DNA of 64,000 bases. It comes from CAYFKJ01 sp964528595. GTDB lineage: Bacteria > Pseudomonadota > Alphaproteobacteria > UBA2966. The stretch is from contig CAZGTM010000009.1 in assembly GCA_964528595.1 (NCBI GenBank), positions 26,791 to 90,790 on the forward strand. The letters are read 5' to 3'. The notes below the pieces were generated by a model, which worked only from the letters and a program-made list of their open reading frames with translations, had not been told where the DNA came from and did no database searches. The position numbers were made by a program, and so were the translations under genes. Below are positions 7,474 through 18,303 of the stretch, piece after piece (positions within the stretch are counted from its first letter, which is position 1; each line of letters begins with the position of its first letter).

Positions 7474-8151
7474 TCAGGCGACGGTCGTGATGGTTTCCGT
7501 ATCCGGCAATTCGGCTTCCGCCGGCGTGCCGTGCGATTCGGTCTGCAGGTTGGTGTCCGCCAATTCACGGTCGTCGGCAACCGGCGTCGGTTCGGCGTGG
7601 TGATGGTGATGATGGCGGGCGTTGCCTTCGCGGGCGATGGCAACCTGGATATCCGAAAGCTCGATAAAGACGTCGGCCTGGCGGCGCAACTCGTCGGCAA
7701 TCATCGGCGGCTGGGAGCGCACGGTGCTCACCACCGTCACCCGCAGGCCCTGCATTTGCAGGCATTCCACCAGCCGGCGGAAATCGCCGTCGCCGGAAAA
7801 CAGCACGATGTGATCGAGGTTTTTCGCCATCTCCAGGGCGTCGACCGCGATTTCGATATCCATGTTGCCCTTGATCTTGCGCCGGCCCATGGAATCGGTG
7901 AATTCCTTGGTCGGTTTGGTGACCATGGTGTAGCCGTTGTAATCGAGCCAGTCGACCAGCGGACGGATCGGCGAATACTCCTGATCCTCCAAAAGGGCGG
8001 TGTAATAAAGGGCGCGGATGACGCGGGTATTGTTGCGGAATTCCTGCAGGAGTCGTTTATAGTCTATATCGAAACCGAGCGCGCGGGCGGCGGCGTAAAG
8101 GTTCGAACCATCAATAAATAGGGCGGTACGTTCGCCTTCATAAAATTCCAT
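7474..8151 (-). CDS. NYN-domain protein (LabA/DUF88 family) with His6 linker
   Basis: A 225-residue protein. The NYN/PIN-like nuclease fold is seen in ALFIDGSNLY (Asp14), KGNMDIEIAVD (Asp98) and LFSGDGDF (Asp121, Asp123), the acidic residues that bind metal in this family. LabA-type NYN proteins are putative RNases. After residue 170 comes a low-complexity tail rich in Glu, Thr and Ala with six consecutive His (180-185), then a disordered C terminus. The tail is not part of the NYN fold. It is the first gene of the minus-strand run and shares an AT-rich divergent upstream region with folK. Confidence 0.85.
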   Translation of the reverse strand: MEFYEGERTALFIDGSNLYAAARALGFDIDYKRLLQEFRNNTRVIRALYYTALLEDQEYSPIRPLVDWLDYNGYTMVTKPTKEFTDSMGRRKIKGNMDIEIAVDALEMAKNLDHIVLFSGDGDFRRLVECLQMQGLRVTVVSTVRSQPPMIADELRRQADVFIELSDIQVAIAREGNARHHHHHHAEPTPVADDRELADTNLQTESHGTPAEAELPDTETITTVA

Positions 8152-8267
8152 AATATCAAATCCTTATACGAGATTATTAAGCTATATTATTAGTATAGAA
8201 TTGATCGTAAAATGGTCGTTATTTGTCATCTTTTTTTGTTCTCATTCTAATCTAGGCCGATCCCCCG
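8152..8267. promoter_or_regulatory. AT-rich divergent intergenic region
   Basis: This 116-nt stretch between the NYN gene (minus) and folK (plus) is far richer in A and T than its surroundings (for example TATATTATTAGTATAGAATT) and must hold at least the NYN promoter. I cannot assign exact -35/-10 boxes. Confidence 0.35.
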
Positions 8268-8810
8268 ATGTCGCAAGGAACAAAATTACCAGGGCACAAA
8301 CTTGTGATCGCGGACGCCGCCGTGCTGGTGGCGATGGGCGCCAACCTGCCGTCGCGGTTCGGCCCGCCGCGCGAGACCTTGGAGGCGGCCCTGGCAGCGA
8401 TGACCGAGGCTGGTCTAAATGTGGTGTCGCGCTCGCCCTGGTACAAGACGGCGCCGGTGCCGGCATCGAGCCAGGACTGGTACGTCAACGGCGTCGCCGC
8501 CGTCGAAACGGAGCTCGATCCCGCGGCGCTGCTGACGGTGCTGCACGAAATCGAGGCCGGCTTCGGGCGCGTCCGCCGGGAAGCCAACGAAGCCCGGCTG
8601 CTCGATCTTGACCTGCTGGCCCACGGCAGGCTGATCCGCGACGACGCGCCGCCCCTGCTGCCGCACCCCCGCCTGCAGGACCGCGCCTTCGTCCTGCTGC
8701 CGCTGGCCGACATCGTCCCAGACTGGCGTCATCCGGTAACCGGCGAGAGCTTGAACGTCATGCTGTCGCGCCTGCCGGGGGGACAAAAAGCGGAGCGATT
8801 GGCGGATTGA
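8268..8810 (+). CDS. folK: Dihydropteridine pyrophosphokinase (HPPK)
   Basis: A 180-residue enzyme that pyrophosphorylates 6-hydroxymethyl-dihydropterin in folate synthesis. Family marks: VLVAMGANLPSRFG near the N terminus, RSPWYKTAPV, and LLDLDLLAHG, whose two Asp bind magnesium. LLPHPRLQDRAFVLLPLADI is the C-terminal signature. The segment before LDLDLL reads RREANEARLL instead of the common RxRWGPRTLDLD form, so the pterin loop is divergent. No folP or folB neighbour is visible in the window. Confidence 0.9.
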   Translation: MSQGTKLPGHKLVIADAAVLVAMGANLPSRFGPPRETLEAALAAMTEAGLNVVSRSPWYKTAPVPASSQDWYVNGVAAVETELDPAALLTVLHEIEAGFGRVRREANEARLLDLDLLAHGRLIRDDAPPLLPHPRLQDRAFVLLPLADIVPDWRHPVTGESLNVMLSRLPGGQKAERLAD

Positions 8811-8940
8811 CGGCGCATTTTTCATGCTGCAGCGCAAAAAACTCTGATTTTGTTTAGTTATAAAGGACTTCCGTGCTTGCTTTGCCGCGCGGAGTTGCAT
8901 ATTTATGGCTCTGCAGCAGACCAGTTTTGGAGAACCAACG

Positions 8941-9321
8941 ATGGCTCGCGTCACCGTCGAAGATTGTATTGTCAAGATTCCCAACCGTTTCGACCTCGTC
9001 ATGTTGTCGGCCCAGCGGGCCCGGCAGGTATCGTCGGGCGCCGAAATCACCGTCGAGCGCGACAACGATAAGAACCCCGTCGTCGCCCTGCGTGAGATCG
9101 CCGATGAATCGGTGCCGGTCGAAGACCTCATTGAAGCGGTCGTCACCGGTTTCCAGAAGCACGTCGAGATCGATGAGCCGGAAGAAGACGATATGGCTTC
9201 CCTGATGAGCGCCCACGATTGGGCCAACGGCGAGGCCGAGCCGGCCGAACCGGCGCCGGCGCCGGAAGAAGGCCCGACGGTCGGCGAGGAAATTCCCGGA
9301 GCCAGTCCGGAGGAAGCGTGA
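8941..9321 (+). CDS. rpoZ: RNA polymerase omega subunit
   Basis: 126 residues from ATG 8941. The core MARVTVEDCIVKIPNRFDLV and the RARQVSSGAE segment are the omega signature, a small subunit that helps assemble and stabilise RNA polymerase. The C-terminal half is an acidic Pro/Glu-rich tail, common in alphaproteobacterial omega proteins. An in-frame ATG at 8905 exists but adds residues not seen in the family. It precedes rsh, the usual arrangement, and ends before a clear terminator. Confidence 0.95.
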   Translation: MARVTVEDCIVKIPNRFDLVMLSAQRARQVSSGAEITVERDNDKNPVVALREIADESVPVEDLIEAVVTGFQKHVEIDEPEEDDMASLMSAHDWANGEAEPAEPAPAPEEGPTVGEEIPGASPEEA

Positions 9322-9392
9322 GGGCGCGCGACCGCAACATCGGTTACTGCCGCCAACGACGGCGACGCTGCTCGCCACCCTTTGCTTCATCG

Positions 9393-9428
9393 AAAACGCG
9401 CGATGGTTTCTCCGCCGCGCGTTTTTTT
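9393..9428 (+). terminator. Rho-independent terminator after rpoZ
   Basis: A perfect 10-bp stem (9393-9402 with 9416-9425), 13-nt loop, ending in a run of seven T (9422-9428). It lies 71 nt after the rpoZ stop, so rpoZ and rsh are probably separate transcripts. Confidence 0.8.
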
Positions 9429-9453
9429 GTGCCTGAAGCCCGGTCTAGCAACT

Positions 9454-9562
9454 CCACCCCCACCCTGTCCCTCCCCCCTCAAGGGGGAGGGAACTCACAT
9501 TTCGAAAGCGATCTCCACTTTGAGTTCCTTCCCCCCTGGCGGGGGAAGGATAGGATGGGGGG
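9454..9562. repeat. Compound palindromic intergenic repeat
   Basis: Two small palindromes, CCCTCCCCCC-type followed by GGGGGAGGG (9469-9491) and its near mirror (9527-9549), lie inside a larger inverted repeat: 9490-9497 pairs perfectly with 9521-9528, and 9454-9475 pairs imperfectly with 9541-9562. This C-block/G-block design is typical of BIME-like elements dispersed between genes in proteobacteria. Together with the terminator it fills most of the 307-nt rpoZ-rsh gap. Confidence 0.75.
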
Positions 9563-9628
9563 GACAGCAGCAAATTGCGCGCTGTCATCAGGCGATTTGA
9601 ATTTCGGCTTTCGGTTAGGCGGCTAGCC

Positions 9629-11782
<2,154 letters not shown>

Positions 11783-11822
11783 GTTATTCCACCCAGCTCA
11801 ATACCTTGGAGACCTCCCCAAA

Positions 11823-12410
11823 ATGAAACAGGACGAAGTGCTCGGCCACTTCCGCGAAACCGGCGCCTTGCTTGAAGGCCATTTCCTCTTGTCGTCGGGC
11901 CTGCACAGCCCGATATATCTGCAATGCGCCAAGGTTCTGATGCATCCCGAACGGGCCGGCCAATTATGCCGGGCGCTAGCCGACAAGGTGACGGCGGCGG
12001 TGGGTGAGGGCGCTATCGACATCGTCGTATCGCCGGCCATGGGCGGCGTCGTCGTGGGTTACGAGATGGGCAGACAGTTGGGCGTTTCCGCCATCTTCAC
12101 GGAGCGCGTGGAGGGCGAGTTCGTCCTGCGCCGGGGTTTTGAGCTGGCGGCGGGCGCCCGCGTCCTGATGGCGGAGGACATCGTCACCACCGGCAAGTCG
12201 TCGCGCGAATGCATCGCGGCCATCGCCGCGGCCGGCGGCGAAACCGTGGCGGCAAGTTGTCTGATCGACCGCTCCGACGGCGAGGTTGATCTGGGCGTGC
12301 CATTGGTGGCATTAACCGGCTTGAAAGTCCCGAGCTATCCGGCGGATGAACTGCCGCCCGAACTGGCCGGCACCGAGGCGGTAAAACCGGGCAGCCGCGG
12401 CCTCAAGTGA
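11823..12410 (+). CDS. pyrE: Orotate phosphoribosyltransferase
   Basis: A 195-residue enzyme that joins orotate to PRPP in pyrimidine synthesis. The N-terminal FLLSSGLHSPIYLQC and the PRPP-binding loop VLMAEDIVTTGKS (114-126) are diagnostic. It follows rsh by 40 nt and precedes a DUF2062 gene by 27 nt, the order seen in many Rhodospirillales. Confidence 0.95.
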   Translation: MKQDEVLGHFRETGALLEGHFLLSSGLHSPIYLQCAKVLMHPERAGQLCRALADKVTAAVGEGAIDIVVSPAMGGVVVGYEMGRQLGVSAIFTERVEGEFVLRRGFELAAGARVLMAEDIVTTGKSSRECIAAIAAAGGETVAASCLIDRSDGEVDLGVPLVALTGLKVPSYPADELPPELAGTEAVKPGSRGLK

Positions 12411-12437
12411 ACAACGCGCGTACGGAGTAGGATTACG

Positions 12438-12986
12438 GTGTTTCAACGCCGCAAGAAATTAACGCTGGGCCAGAAGGCCATGGGCTTCGTCTGGCCGCAG
12501 ATCGGCTGGAAGCGGGCGACCGTCTATACCAAGCACCGCCTGGCCCGTTTGCCGGGCACGCCTTATTCCATTGCCGCCGGGTTCGCCTGTGGCGCCGCCA
12601 TGTCGTTTACCCCGTTCGTCGGTTTCCATTTCGTGCTGTCGGCCATCATGGCGCTGATGATCCGGGCCAACATCCTGGCCTCGGCCATCGGCACGGCGGT
12701 AGGCAATCCCTGGACATTTCCCTTTATCTGGTGGCTGGTCTATACAACAGGGGCTTGGCTGATGGGTGTCGAGGGCGGCGACGCGTTGCCGGAAACCCTC
12801 ACCATGACGTACATTTTCGACAACTTCATGGACATATTCCTGCCCATGTTGTTGGCCAGTATTCCCATCGGCGCCGTTGTTTGGTGCCTGTTTTATTTTC
12901 CGCTGCGTTCCCTGGTCGCCAGCTACCAAAAGTCGCGGCGCGAGCGTCTGGCCCGGAACCGCAAAGCGGCAAAGGAAGAAGAGTGA
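12438..12986 (+). CDS. DUF2062 membrane protein
   Basis: 182 residues from a GTG start. It has the DUF2062 core: RLPGTPYSIAAGFACGAAMS, then TPFVGFHFVLSAIMALMIRAN and GNPWTFPFIWWLVY, with three to four membrane segments and a basic C terminus. Function unknown; it is regularly found between pyrE and pdxJ in this lineage. Its stop shares one base with the pdxJ start (TGATG). Confidence 0.85.
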   Translation: MFQRRKKLTLGQKAMGFVWPQIGWKRATVYTKHRLARLPGTPYSIAAGFACGAAMSFTPFVGFHFVLSAIMALMIRANILASAIGTAVGNPWTFPFIWWLVYTTGAWLMGVEGGDALPETLTMTYIFDNFMDIFLPMLLASIPIGAVVWCLFYFPLRSLVASYQKSRRERLARNRKAAKEEE

Positions 12987-13732
12987 TGAGCGTTGTGAGT
13001 GAACCATCCCATCTGCGCCTCGGCGTGAACATCGATCACGTGGCGACGATCCGCAATGCCCGCGGCGTGCCCTATCCCGACCCCGTGCGCGCGGCCGTGG
13101 CCGCGGCGGACGCCGGCGCGGACGGCATCACGGCGCACCTGCGCGAAGACCGCCGCCATATCTCCGACGACGATATCCACCGTCTCAGCGAAGAATTGGG
13201 GCTGCCGCTCAATCTCGAAATGGCGGCGACGGAGGAAATGCTGCAGATCGCGCTGCGCCACAAACCCCATGCCGTCTGCCTGGTGCCGGAAAAACGCGAG
13301 GAATTGACGACGGAAGGCGGCCTCGACGTGGCGGGCGGGCACAACCACCTGGCGCCCTACGTTGCTGCGTTGCGGGAAAACGGCAGCCGCGTGTCCATGT
13401 TCATCGATCCCGAGCCGGCCCAACTGGACGCCGCCCGCAGTCTGGGCGCGCCGGTGGTGGAGCTGCACACCGGCAGTTATTGCGAAGCCGAGGGCGAGGA
13501 CCAGGCGAGGGAACTGGAGCGCGTCATGACCGCCGCCGCACACGCCGAAAACATCGGGCTGGAATGCCACGCCGGTCACGGCCTGACCTACGATACGGTC
13601 GGCCCGGTCGCCAAAATCCCCAATGTCGTCGAACTCAATATCGGTCATTTCCTGATCGGCGAAGCCATCTTCGTCGGCCTCGAAGCCGCCATCAAACAGA
13701 TGCGTCTGCTGATGGACGAGGCGCGGGCCTGA
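12986..13732 (+). CDS. pdxJ: Pyridoxine 5'-phosphate synthase
   Basis: 248 residues from the ATG at 12986. It condenses 3-amino-2-oxopropyl phosphate with deoxyxylulose phosphate in vitamin B6 synthesis. Typical marks: LGVNIDHVATIRNARG at the N terminus, GADGITAHLREDRRHI, the active-site HKPHAVCLVPEKREELTTEG, LHTGSYC, and ELNIGHFLIGEA near the end. The frame is open upstream inside the DUF2062 gene, but the conserved N terminus begins at this ATG. Followed 16 nt later by acpS, a common pair. Confidence 0.96.
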   Translation: MSVVSEPSHLRLGVNIDHVATIRNARGVPYPDPVRAAVAAADAGADGITAHLREDRRHISDDDIHRLSEELGLPLNLEMAATEEMLQIALRHKPHAVCLVPEKREELTTEGGLDVAGGHNHLAPYVAALRENGSRVSMFIDPEPAQLDAARSLGAPVVELHTGSYCEAEGEDQARELERVMTAAAHAENIGLECHAGHGLTYDTVGPVAKIPNVVELNIGHFLIGEAIFVGLEAAIKQMRLLMDEARA

Positions 13733-13748
13733 CCTTGGTGCGCCCGTC

Positions 13749-14153
13749 ATGATGATGATCGGCATGGGCAGCGACTTGATCGACATTCGCCGGATCGAAA
13801 AAACCTTGGACCGCTTCGGCCAGCGTTTCACCGACCGCTGCTTTACCGAACTGGAGCGCGCCAAGTCGGACCGCCGCCTCAACCGTGCCGCCTCCTACGC
13901 CAAGCGCTATGCCGCCAAGGAGGCCTGTTCCAAGGCGCTCGGCACCGGTTTCCGGCGCGGCGTTTTCTGGCGTGACATGGGCGTCGTCAACCTGCCGAGC
14001 GGCAAGCCGACGATGGCGCTGACCGGCGGCGCCGCCATCCGGCTGGAGGAAATCACGCCGCAGGGAATGACCCCGGTTATCGAACTCACGATCACCGACG
14101 AACCTCCCTTGGCGCAGGCTATCGTGATCATCACAGCGATGCCAGCGCAATGA
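13749..14153 (+). CDS. acpS: Holo-[acyl-carrier-protein] synthase
   Basis: 134 residues. It moves phosphopantetheine from CoA to apo-ACP. The GMGSDLIDIRRIE motif holds Asp9 and AKRYAAKEACSKALG holds Glu58, the two magnesium ligands. Three Met codons open the frame, so the exact start (13749 or 13755) is open. The C-terminal AQAIVIITAMPAQ tail is ordinary. Confidence 0.95.
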   Translation: MMMIGMGSDLIDIRRIEKTLDRFGQRFTDRCFTELERAKSDRRLNRAASYAKRYAAKEACSKALGTGFRRGVFWRDMGVVNLPSGKPTMALTGGAAIRLEEITPQGMTPVIELTITDEPPLAQAIVIITAMPAQ

Positions 14154-14194
14154 CGATTAATTGTTTAATAACAATATTTTGTGAAAATTAGTTA

Positions 14195-15031
14195 ATGGAA
14201 TTATTGAAAAACATTTGGGAGGCTATCGTCTCTCTCCTGCCCGGCAGCGGTGAAGCCGTCGCGGACGCTGCTGCGGAGGGTGCGGCTGAGGGCGCCGACG
14301 CAACCCAACCTTCCACATGGGGCGAGACATTCCGCACCGTCATTTATGCTGTGCTGATCGCGCTCGGGGTACGGACGGTGGCGTACGAGCCGTTCAACAT
14401 CCCGTCCGAATCGATGCTGCCGACCCTGCTGGTGGGCGACTATCTGTTCGTCTCAAAACTGGCATACGGCTATTCCAAGCACTCGCTGCCGTTCAGTCCG
14501 CCGCTGTTCTCGGGACGAATTTTCGAAAGCCCGGTTGAACGCGGTGACGTCGCCGTCTTCAAACTGCCGACGGACAATTCGACTGACTACATCAAACGTA
14601 TCATCGGCGTGCCGGGCGACAACATTCAAATGCGCCAAGGCATTCTTTACCTCAATGGTCAGCCGGTAAAACGAGTGCGCGTGAAGGACTTCGTCCACAA
14701 GCGCCCAGGCGGCAATCGCCACGCCATCCCGACCTACCGAGAAACGCTGCCGAACGGCGTCACCTACCGCACGCTCGATTACGGTTTCACGGAAGCCGAC
14801 AACACACGGGTGTTTGAGGTGCCTGACGGCTACTACTTCGCCATGGGCGACAATCGCGACAATTCCGTCGATTCACGGTTTCGCAACGGCGTCGGCATGG
14901 TACCGGCGCAAAATCTGGTGGGACGGGCCGACGTTCTGTTTTTCTCGACCAACGGCGAAAGCGCCTGGTGGGAAATCTGGAAGTGGCCGTGGACCCTGCG
15001 GTTTTCGCGGTTCTTCTCCGGCATTGAGTGA
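14195..15031 (+). CDS. lepB: Signal peptidase I
   Basis: 278 residues, the membrane protease that removes Sec signal peptides. The catalytic Ser is Ser73 in SESMLPTLLVGD and the general-base Lys is Lys134 in DYIKRIIGVPGD; the GDNRDNSVDSR box is present. A membrane anchor lies near residues 47-62. Unlike most family members the first 40 residues form an Ala/Glu-rich cytoplasmic stretch before the anchor. Its stop overlaps the rnc start by one base (TGATG). Confidence 0.95.
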   Translation: MELLKNIWEAIVSLLPGSGEAVADAAAEGAAEGADATQPSTWGETFRTVIYAVLIALGVRTVAYEPFNIPSESMLPTLLVGDYLFVSKLAYGYSKHSLPFSPPLFSGRIFESPVERGDVAVFKLPTDNSTDYIKRIIGVPGDNIQMRQGILYLNGQPVKRVRVKDFVHKRPGGNRHAIPTYRETLPNGVTYRTLDYGFTEADNTRVFEVPDGYYFAMGDNRDNSVDSRFRNGVGMVPAQNLVGRADVLFFSTNGESAWWEIWKWPWTLRFSRFFSGIE

Positions 15032-15744
15032 TGGCGCCCGGCAAGGAACGTGACCGCGACCGGTTACTCAAAGCCCTTGGCCATGAATTCGGGCGACCTG
15101 AGTTTCTCGAGGAAGCGCTGACCCACCCGAGCGCCACGACACGCAAGAGCGCCGGGCGCGGGGAGGGGCGGGACTATGAACGCCTGGAATTCCTCGGTGA
15201 CCGGGTGCTGGGACTGGTGATTGCCGATCATCTTCTGAAAACATTCCCGCAGGCCGACGCCGGCCGTCTGGCGCGGCGTTTCAATGAACTGGTGCGACAG
15301 GAAACGCTGGCCGACGTCGCCAACCGCATCGATCTCGGCGATCACATGTGGTTTGCCAAGGCCGAACGCGAGGCCGGCGGCGGGGCCAAACCGGCGTTGC
15401 TGGCCAATGCCTGCGAGGCCGTGATCGGCGCGTTGTTCCTCGACGGCGGGGTCGAGGCCGCCGCAAGCTTCGTTCACCGTTACTGGGACGCCCTGGCCGA
15501 GGAACTGACGACCGCGCCCAAGGACGCAAAAACGCGGCTTCAGGAACTGGCCCATGCCCGCGCGCTGCAACCGCCCGCCTACCGGGAGGTCTCTCGCGAG
15601 GGACCGCCGCACGAGCCGGTTTTCACCATCGAGGTATCGGTTGACGGGATTGGCGCGGCGGAAGGAAAAGGCAGCGCCAAACGCGTGGCCGAGCAGGAAG
15701 CGGCGGCGGCGCTGTTTGCCCAAATCGAGGACACGGCCACATGA
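15031..15744 (+). CDS. rnc: Ribonuclease III
   Basis: 237 residues from ATG 15031. The catalytic signature ERLEFLGDRVLGLV (50-63) is intact, and the C terminus is a double-stranded RNA binding domain ending GKGSAKRVAEQEAAAALF. It cleaves structured RNA, including rRNA precursors. A GTG three bases earlier is possible. It overlaps era by four bases; lepB-rnc-era is a widely conserved operon. Confidence 0.96.
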   Translation: MAPGKERDRDRLLKALGHEFGRPEFLEEALTHPSATTRKSAGRGEGRDYERLEFLGDRVLGLVIADHLLKTFPQADAGRLARRFNELVRQETLADVANRIDLGDHMWFAKAEREAGGGAKPALLANACEAVIGALFLDGGVEAAASFVHRYWDALAEELTTAPKDAKTRLQELAHARALQPPAYREVSREGPPHEPVFTIEVSVDGIGAAEGKGSAKRVAEQEAAAALFAQIEDTAT

Positions 15745-16670
15745 ACGCGGGCGCCACCAAGTGCGGCTTCATTGCCCTGATCGGCGCGCCCAACGCCGGC
15801 AAATCAACGCTGCTCAACGCCCTGGTCGGCGCAAAAGTGGCCATCGTCAGCCCCAAGGTCCAGACCACGCGGGCGCGGTTGACCGGCATCGCCGTCGAAG
15901 GGTCTTCGCAACTCATCTTCGTCGACACGCCCGGTATCTTCACGCCCAAGCGCCGGCTGGAAAAGGCCATGGTGGAGGATGCCTGGACCGGCGCCTCGGA
16001 CGCCGATCTCGTGGTGCTGCTGGTCGATGCGCGCCGCCCCATCAAGGCGGATGACGACGATACCCAGCGCATCGTCGACGGCCTCAAATCCAACCGCCGC
16101 CGCGCTATCCTTGCGATCAACAAGGTCGATGCCGTCAAACGGCCCGACCTGCTGGCCCTGGCCGACCGCATGAACGCGGAGCAGCTTGAGGACGGCACGC
16201 CGTTGTTCACCGACGTTTTCATGATTTCGGCGCTCACCGGCGACGGCGTCGCCGACCTGGGCGGCCATCTCGCCGAAACCCTGCCGTCCGGTCCCTGGCT
16301 CTACCCCGAAGATCAGATCGCCACCGCGCCGTGGCGCTACCTCGCGGCGGAAGTGACGCGGGAGAAGCTCTTTATCAATCTGCACCAGGAACTGCCCTAC
16401 CAGCTCACCGTCGAGACCGAGGATTGGGAGGAACGCAAGGACGGCTCCGTCAAAATTTCCCAGGTCGTCTACGTCACCCGCGCCAACCACAAGGGCATCG
16501 TGCTGGGTAAGAAGGGCGCTTTGGTCAAGAAAGTCGGCGAAGCCGCGCGCCACGACCTCGAGGCGCAGATGGAGCGGCGCGTGCATCTCTTTATCTTCGT
16601 CAAGGTCCGCGAAAACTGGCTCGACGACCCGGAACGCTACAAGGAAATGGGCCTGGATTTCCCGAAGTAG
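15741..16670 (+). CDS. era: GTPase Era
   Basis: 309 residues. G-domain motifs: GAPNAGKS (15-22), DTPGIF and NKVDAVK; the C-terminal KH domain carries VLGKKGALVKKVGEAAR. Era binds 16S rRNA and helps the 30S subunit mature. The start lies in the rnc stop (ATGA), which fits coupled translation. Confidence 0.96.
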   Translation: MNAGATKCGFIALIGAPNAGKSTLLNALVGAKVAIVSPKVQTTRARLTGIAVEGSSQLIFVDTPGIFTPKRRLEKAMVEDAWTGASDADLVVLLVDARRPIKADDDDTQRIVDGLKSNRRRAILAINKVDAVKRPDLLALADRMNAEQLEDGTPLFTDVFMISALTGDGVADLGGHLAETLPSGPWLYPEDQIATAPWRYLAAEVTREKLFINLHQELPYQLTVETEDWEERKDGSVKISQVVYVTRANHKGIVLGKKGALVKKVGEAARHDLEAQMERRVHLFIFVKVRENWLDDPERYKEMGLDFPK

Positions 16671-16705
16671 TACTTCCGGTCTCCCGGCTCTGCTAACCTC
16701 GCGCC

Positions 16706-17428
16706 ATGAACTGGACCGACGACGGCATTGTCCTCAGCGCGCGCAAGCATGGCGAAACGTCCGCCATCGTGCAGATGCTGACACGCGACCATGGGCGGCA
16801 TGCCGGATTGGTGCGGGGCGGCGCCGGGCGAGGGGCACGGGGCACGTTGCAGCCGGGCAACGAGGTGCAGGCGGTGTGGCGGGCCAGGCTGGCCGAACAT
16901 CTCGGTACCTATTCCGTTGAATTGGCGCGGGCGCGGGCGGCCCAGGTACTGACGGAACCCGGCCGTCTGGCGGCGCTGTCGTCGGCCTGCGCGGTGGCCG
17001 AGGCCGCCTTGCCCGAACGTGAAGCCCACCCCGCTGCTTTCGACGGTTTCCGGGCGCTGCTCGACGCCCTGGAACAATCCGAGCATTGGGCCCACGTCTA
17101 CGTGCGCTGGGAACTGGGACTGTTGGGCGAACTGGGCTTCGGGCTGGATCTATCGACCTGCGCTCAGACCGGCGAAATCGAAGGTCTGGCCTACGTCAGC
17201 CCGCGCACGGGCCGGGCCGTGACCGAGGCGGCGGCGGGCCAATACAAGCACCGCCTGCTCAAACTGCCGGCCTTCCTGACGGACGCGGGAAACGGCGGGG
17301 AAAACGCCGATGATGTTGCCGACGGCCTGAACCTGACCGGCTTTTTTCTCGAACGCCACGTGCTTGCGCCGCACCACGTGGCGATGCCGCCGGCGAGAAC
17401 GCGCCTGGCCGGGCATAAATTTCGCTGA
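16706..17428 (+). CDS. recO: DNA repair protein RecO
   Basis: 240 residues. The N-terminal OB fold starts MNWTDDGIVLSARKHGETSA, followed by the Arg/Gly-rich GLVRGGAGRG loop and the helical RecO_C domain with YVRWELGLLGELGFGLDLS and CAQTGEIEGLAYVSP. It loads RecA on SSB-coated DNA with RecR. Lies 35 nt after era, the usual place in this lineage. Confidence 0.93.
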   Translation: MNWTDDGIVLSARKHGETSAIVQMLTRDHGRHAGLVRGGAGRGARGTLQPGNEVQAVWRARLAEHLGTYSVELARARAAQVLTEPGRLAALSSACAVAEAALPEREAHPAAFDGFRALLDALEQSEHWAHVYVRWELGLLGELGFGLDLSTCAQTGEIEGLAYVSPRTGRAVTEAAAGQYKHRLLKLPAFLTDAGNGGENADDVADGLNLTGFFLERHVLAPHHVAMPPARTRLAGHKFR

Positions 17429-17498
17429 CGGCGGCTGACGAGTTGAGGCACTATTGACCGGTTGCCATGTGAGCGCTGGATATGGGGGCCACCCGGTT

Positions 17499-18233
17499 AT
17501 GAGATATCTCGCTCTTGCCGCCATCGTGTTGGCGAACCTGTTTCGGTCCGCCGGCGTGGATGCCAAGGATCTGGAAATCCTTTATCACGACCGACCTCCA
17601 TATTACGCCCAGCAGGATGACGGCGAAGTCGCGGGCATCGTGGCCACACCGATCAACAAGTCGCTTCGGGCAGCGGGCATTCCGTTCAGGTGGGTGAGCC
17701 GTTCCGGCAACGCCCAGATCAAGATCGTCAAACGCGGCAAGGATTTCGCTTGTGCCGCGGGCTGGTTCAAAAATCCGGAGCGCGAAAAGTTCGCCAACTA
17801 CAGCCTTCCGATCTACCGCGACAAGCCACAGGTCATCGTTATGCGGACGGATAACGAAAAGGCGATGCAGCATTCCACCTTGCGCGAGTTGTTCAACGAC
17901 CCGAGCCTCAAATTCGGCGCCAAACTCGGGTATTCCTACGGCGGCTTCGTTGACGGATTGATTGCGGAACTCAACCCCAAGGTCATGCGAAACACCCAGG
18001 ACAGCGGCGGTATGGTGCGCATGCTGCTGGGCCGGCGATTCGACTATTTCATTGCGGCGCCGGAGGAATTCGCCTCCCTGACGGTGCGGTTGGGCATCGC
18101 CGGCGAGGACATCATGAGCATCAGAATGAAGGACATTCCACCGGGAAACCGCCGCTATCTCATGTGCAGCAAAGCCGTTCCAAAAGAGCTGATCCGGCGA
18201 TTTGACGAGGCCTTGGAAAAGTCGTCCGAGTGA
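17499..18233 (+). CDS. Periplasmic solute-binding protein (SBP_bac_3 family)
   Basis: About 244 residues from ATG 17499; the first 22 look like a signal peptide (MRYLALAAIVLANLF). The rest matches the amino-acid binding-protein fold seen in orphan family 3 proteins: LEILYHDRPPYYAQQDDGEVAGIV and GWFKNPEREKFANYSLPIYR. No ABC permease or ATPase gene lies beside it, so it may serve a transporter elsewhere or act as a sensor input. Ligand unknown. Confidence 0.75.
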   Translation: MRYLALAAIVLANLFRSAGVDAKDLEILYHDRPPYYAQQDDGEVAGIVATPINKSLRAAGIPFRWVSRSGNAQIKIVKRGKDFACAAGWFKNPEREKFANYSLPIYRDKPQVIVMRTDNEKAMQHSTLRELFNDPSLKFGAKLGYSYGGFVDGLIAELNPKVMRNTQDSGGMVRMLLGRRFDYFIAAPEEFASLTVRLGIAGEDIMSIRMKDIPPGNRRYLMCSKAVPKELIRRFDEALEKSSE

Positions 18234-18303
18234 CAGTTGGAACATCGTCCCGAGAAACATTATTTCCCTACATACCCCCAACATGTAGTGCTATACAGGG
18301 GGC

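Noticed and set aside
7595..7612. Vector-derived His tag
   Set aside because: Codons are mixed, flanks are native, and the reading frame goes on for 40 residues in genome-like sequence.
9454..9562. CRISPR-like repeat arrangement
   Set aside because: Only two mirrored blocks, no regular spacers and no cas genes nearby; it is an inverted, not a direct, repeat.
18269..18289. CTACAT / ATGTAG inverted repeat before parC as an operator
   Set aside because: The arms are only six bases and no regulator is nearby; too weak to list.
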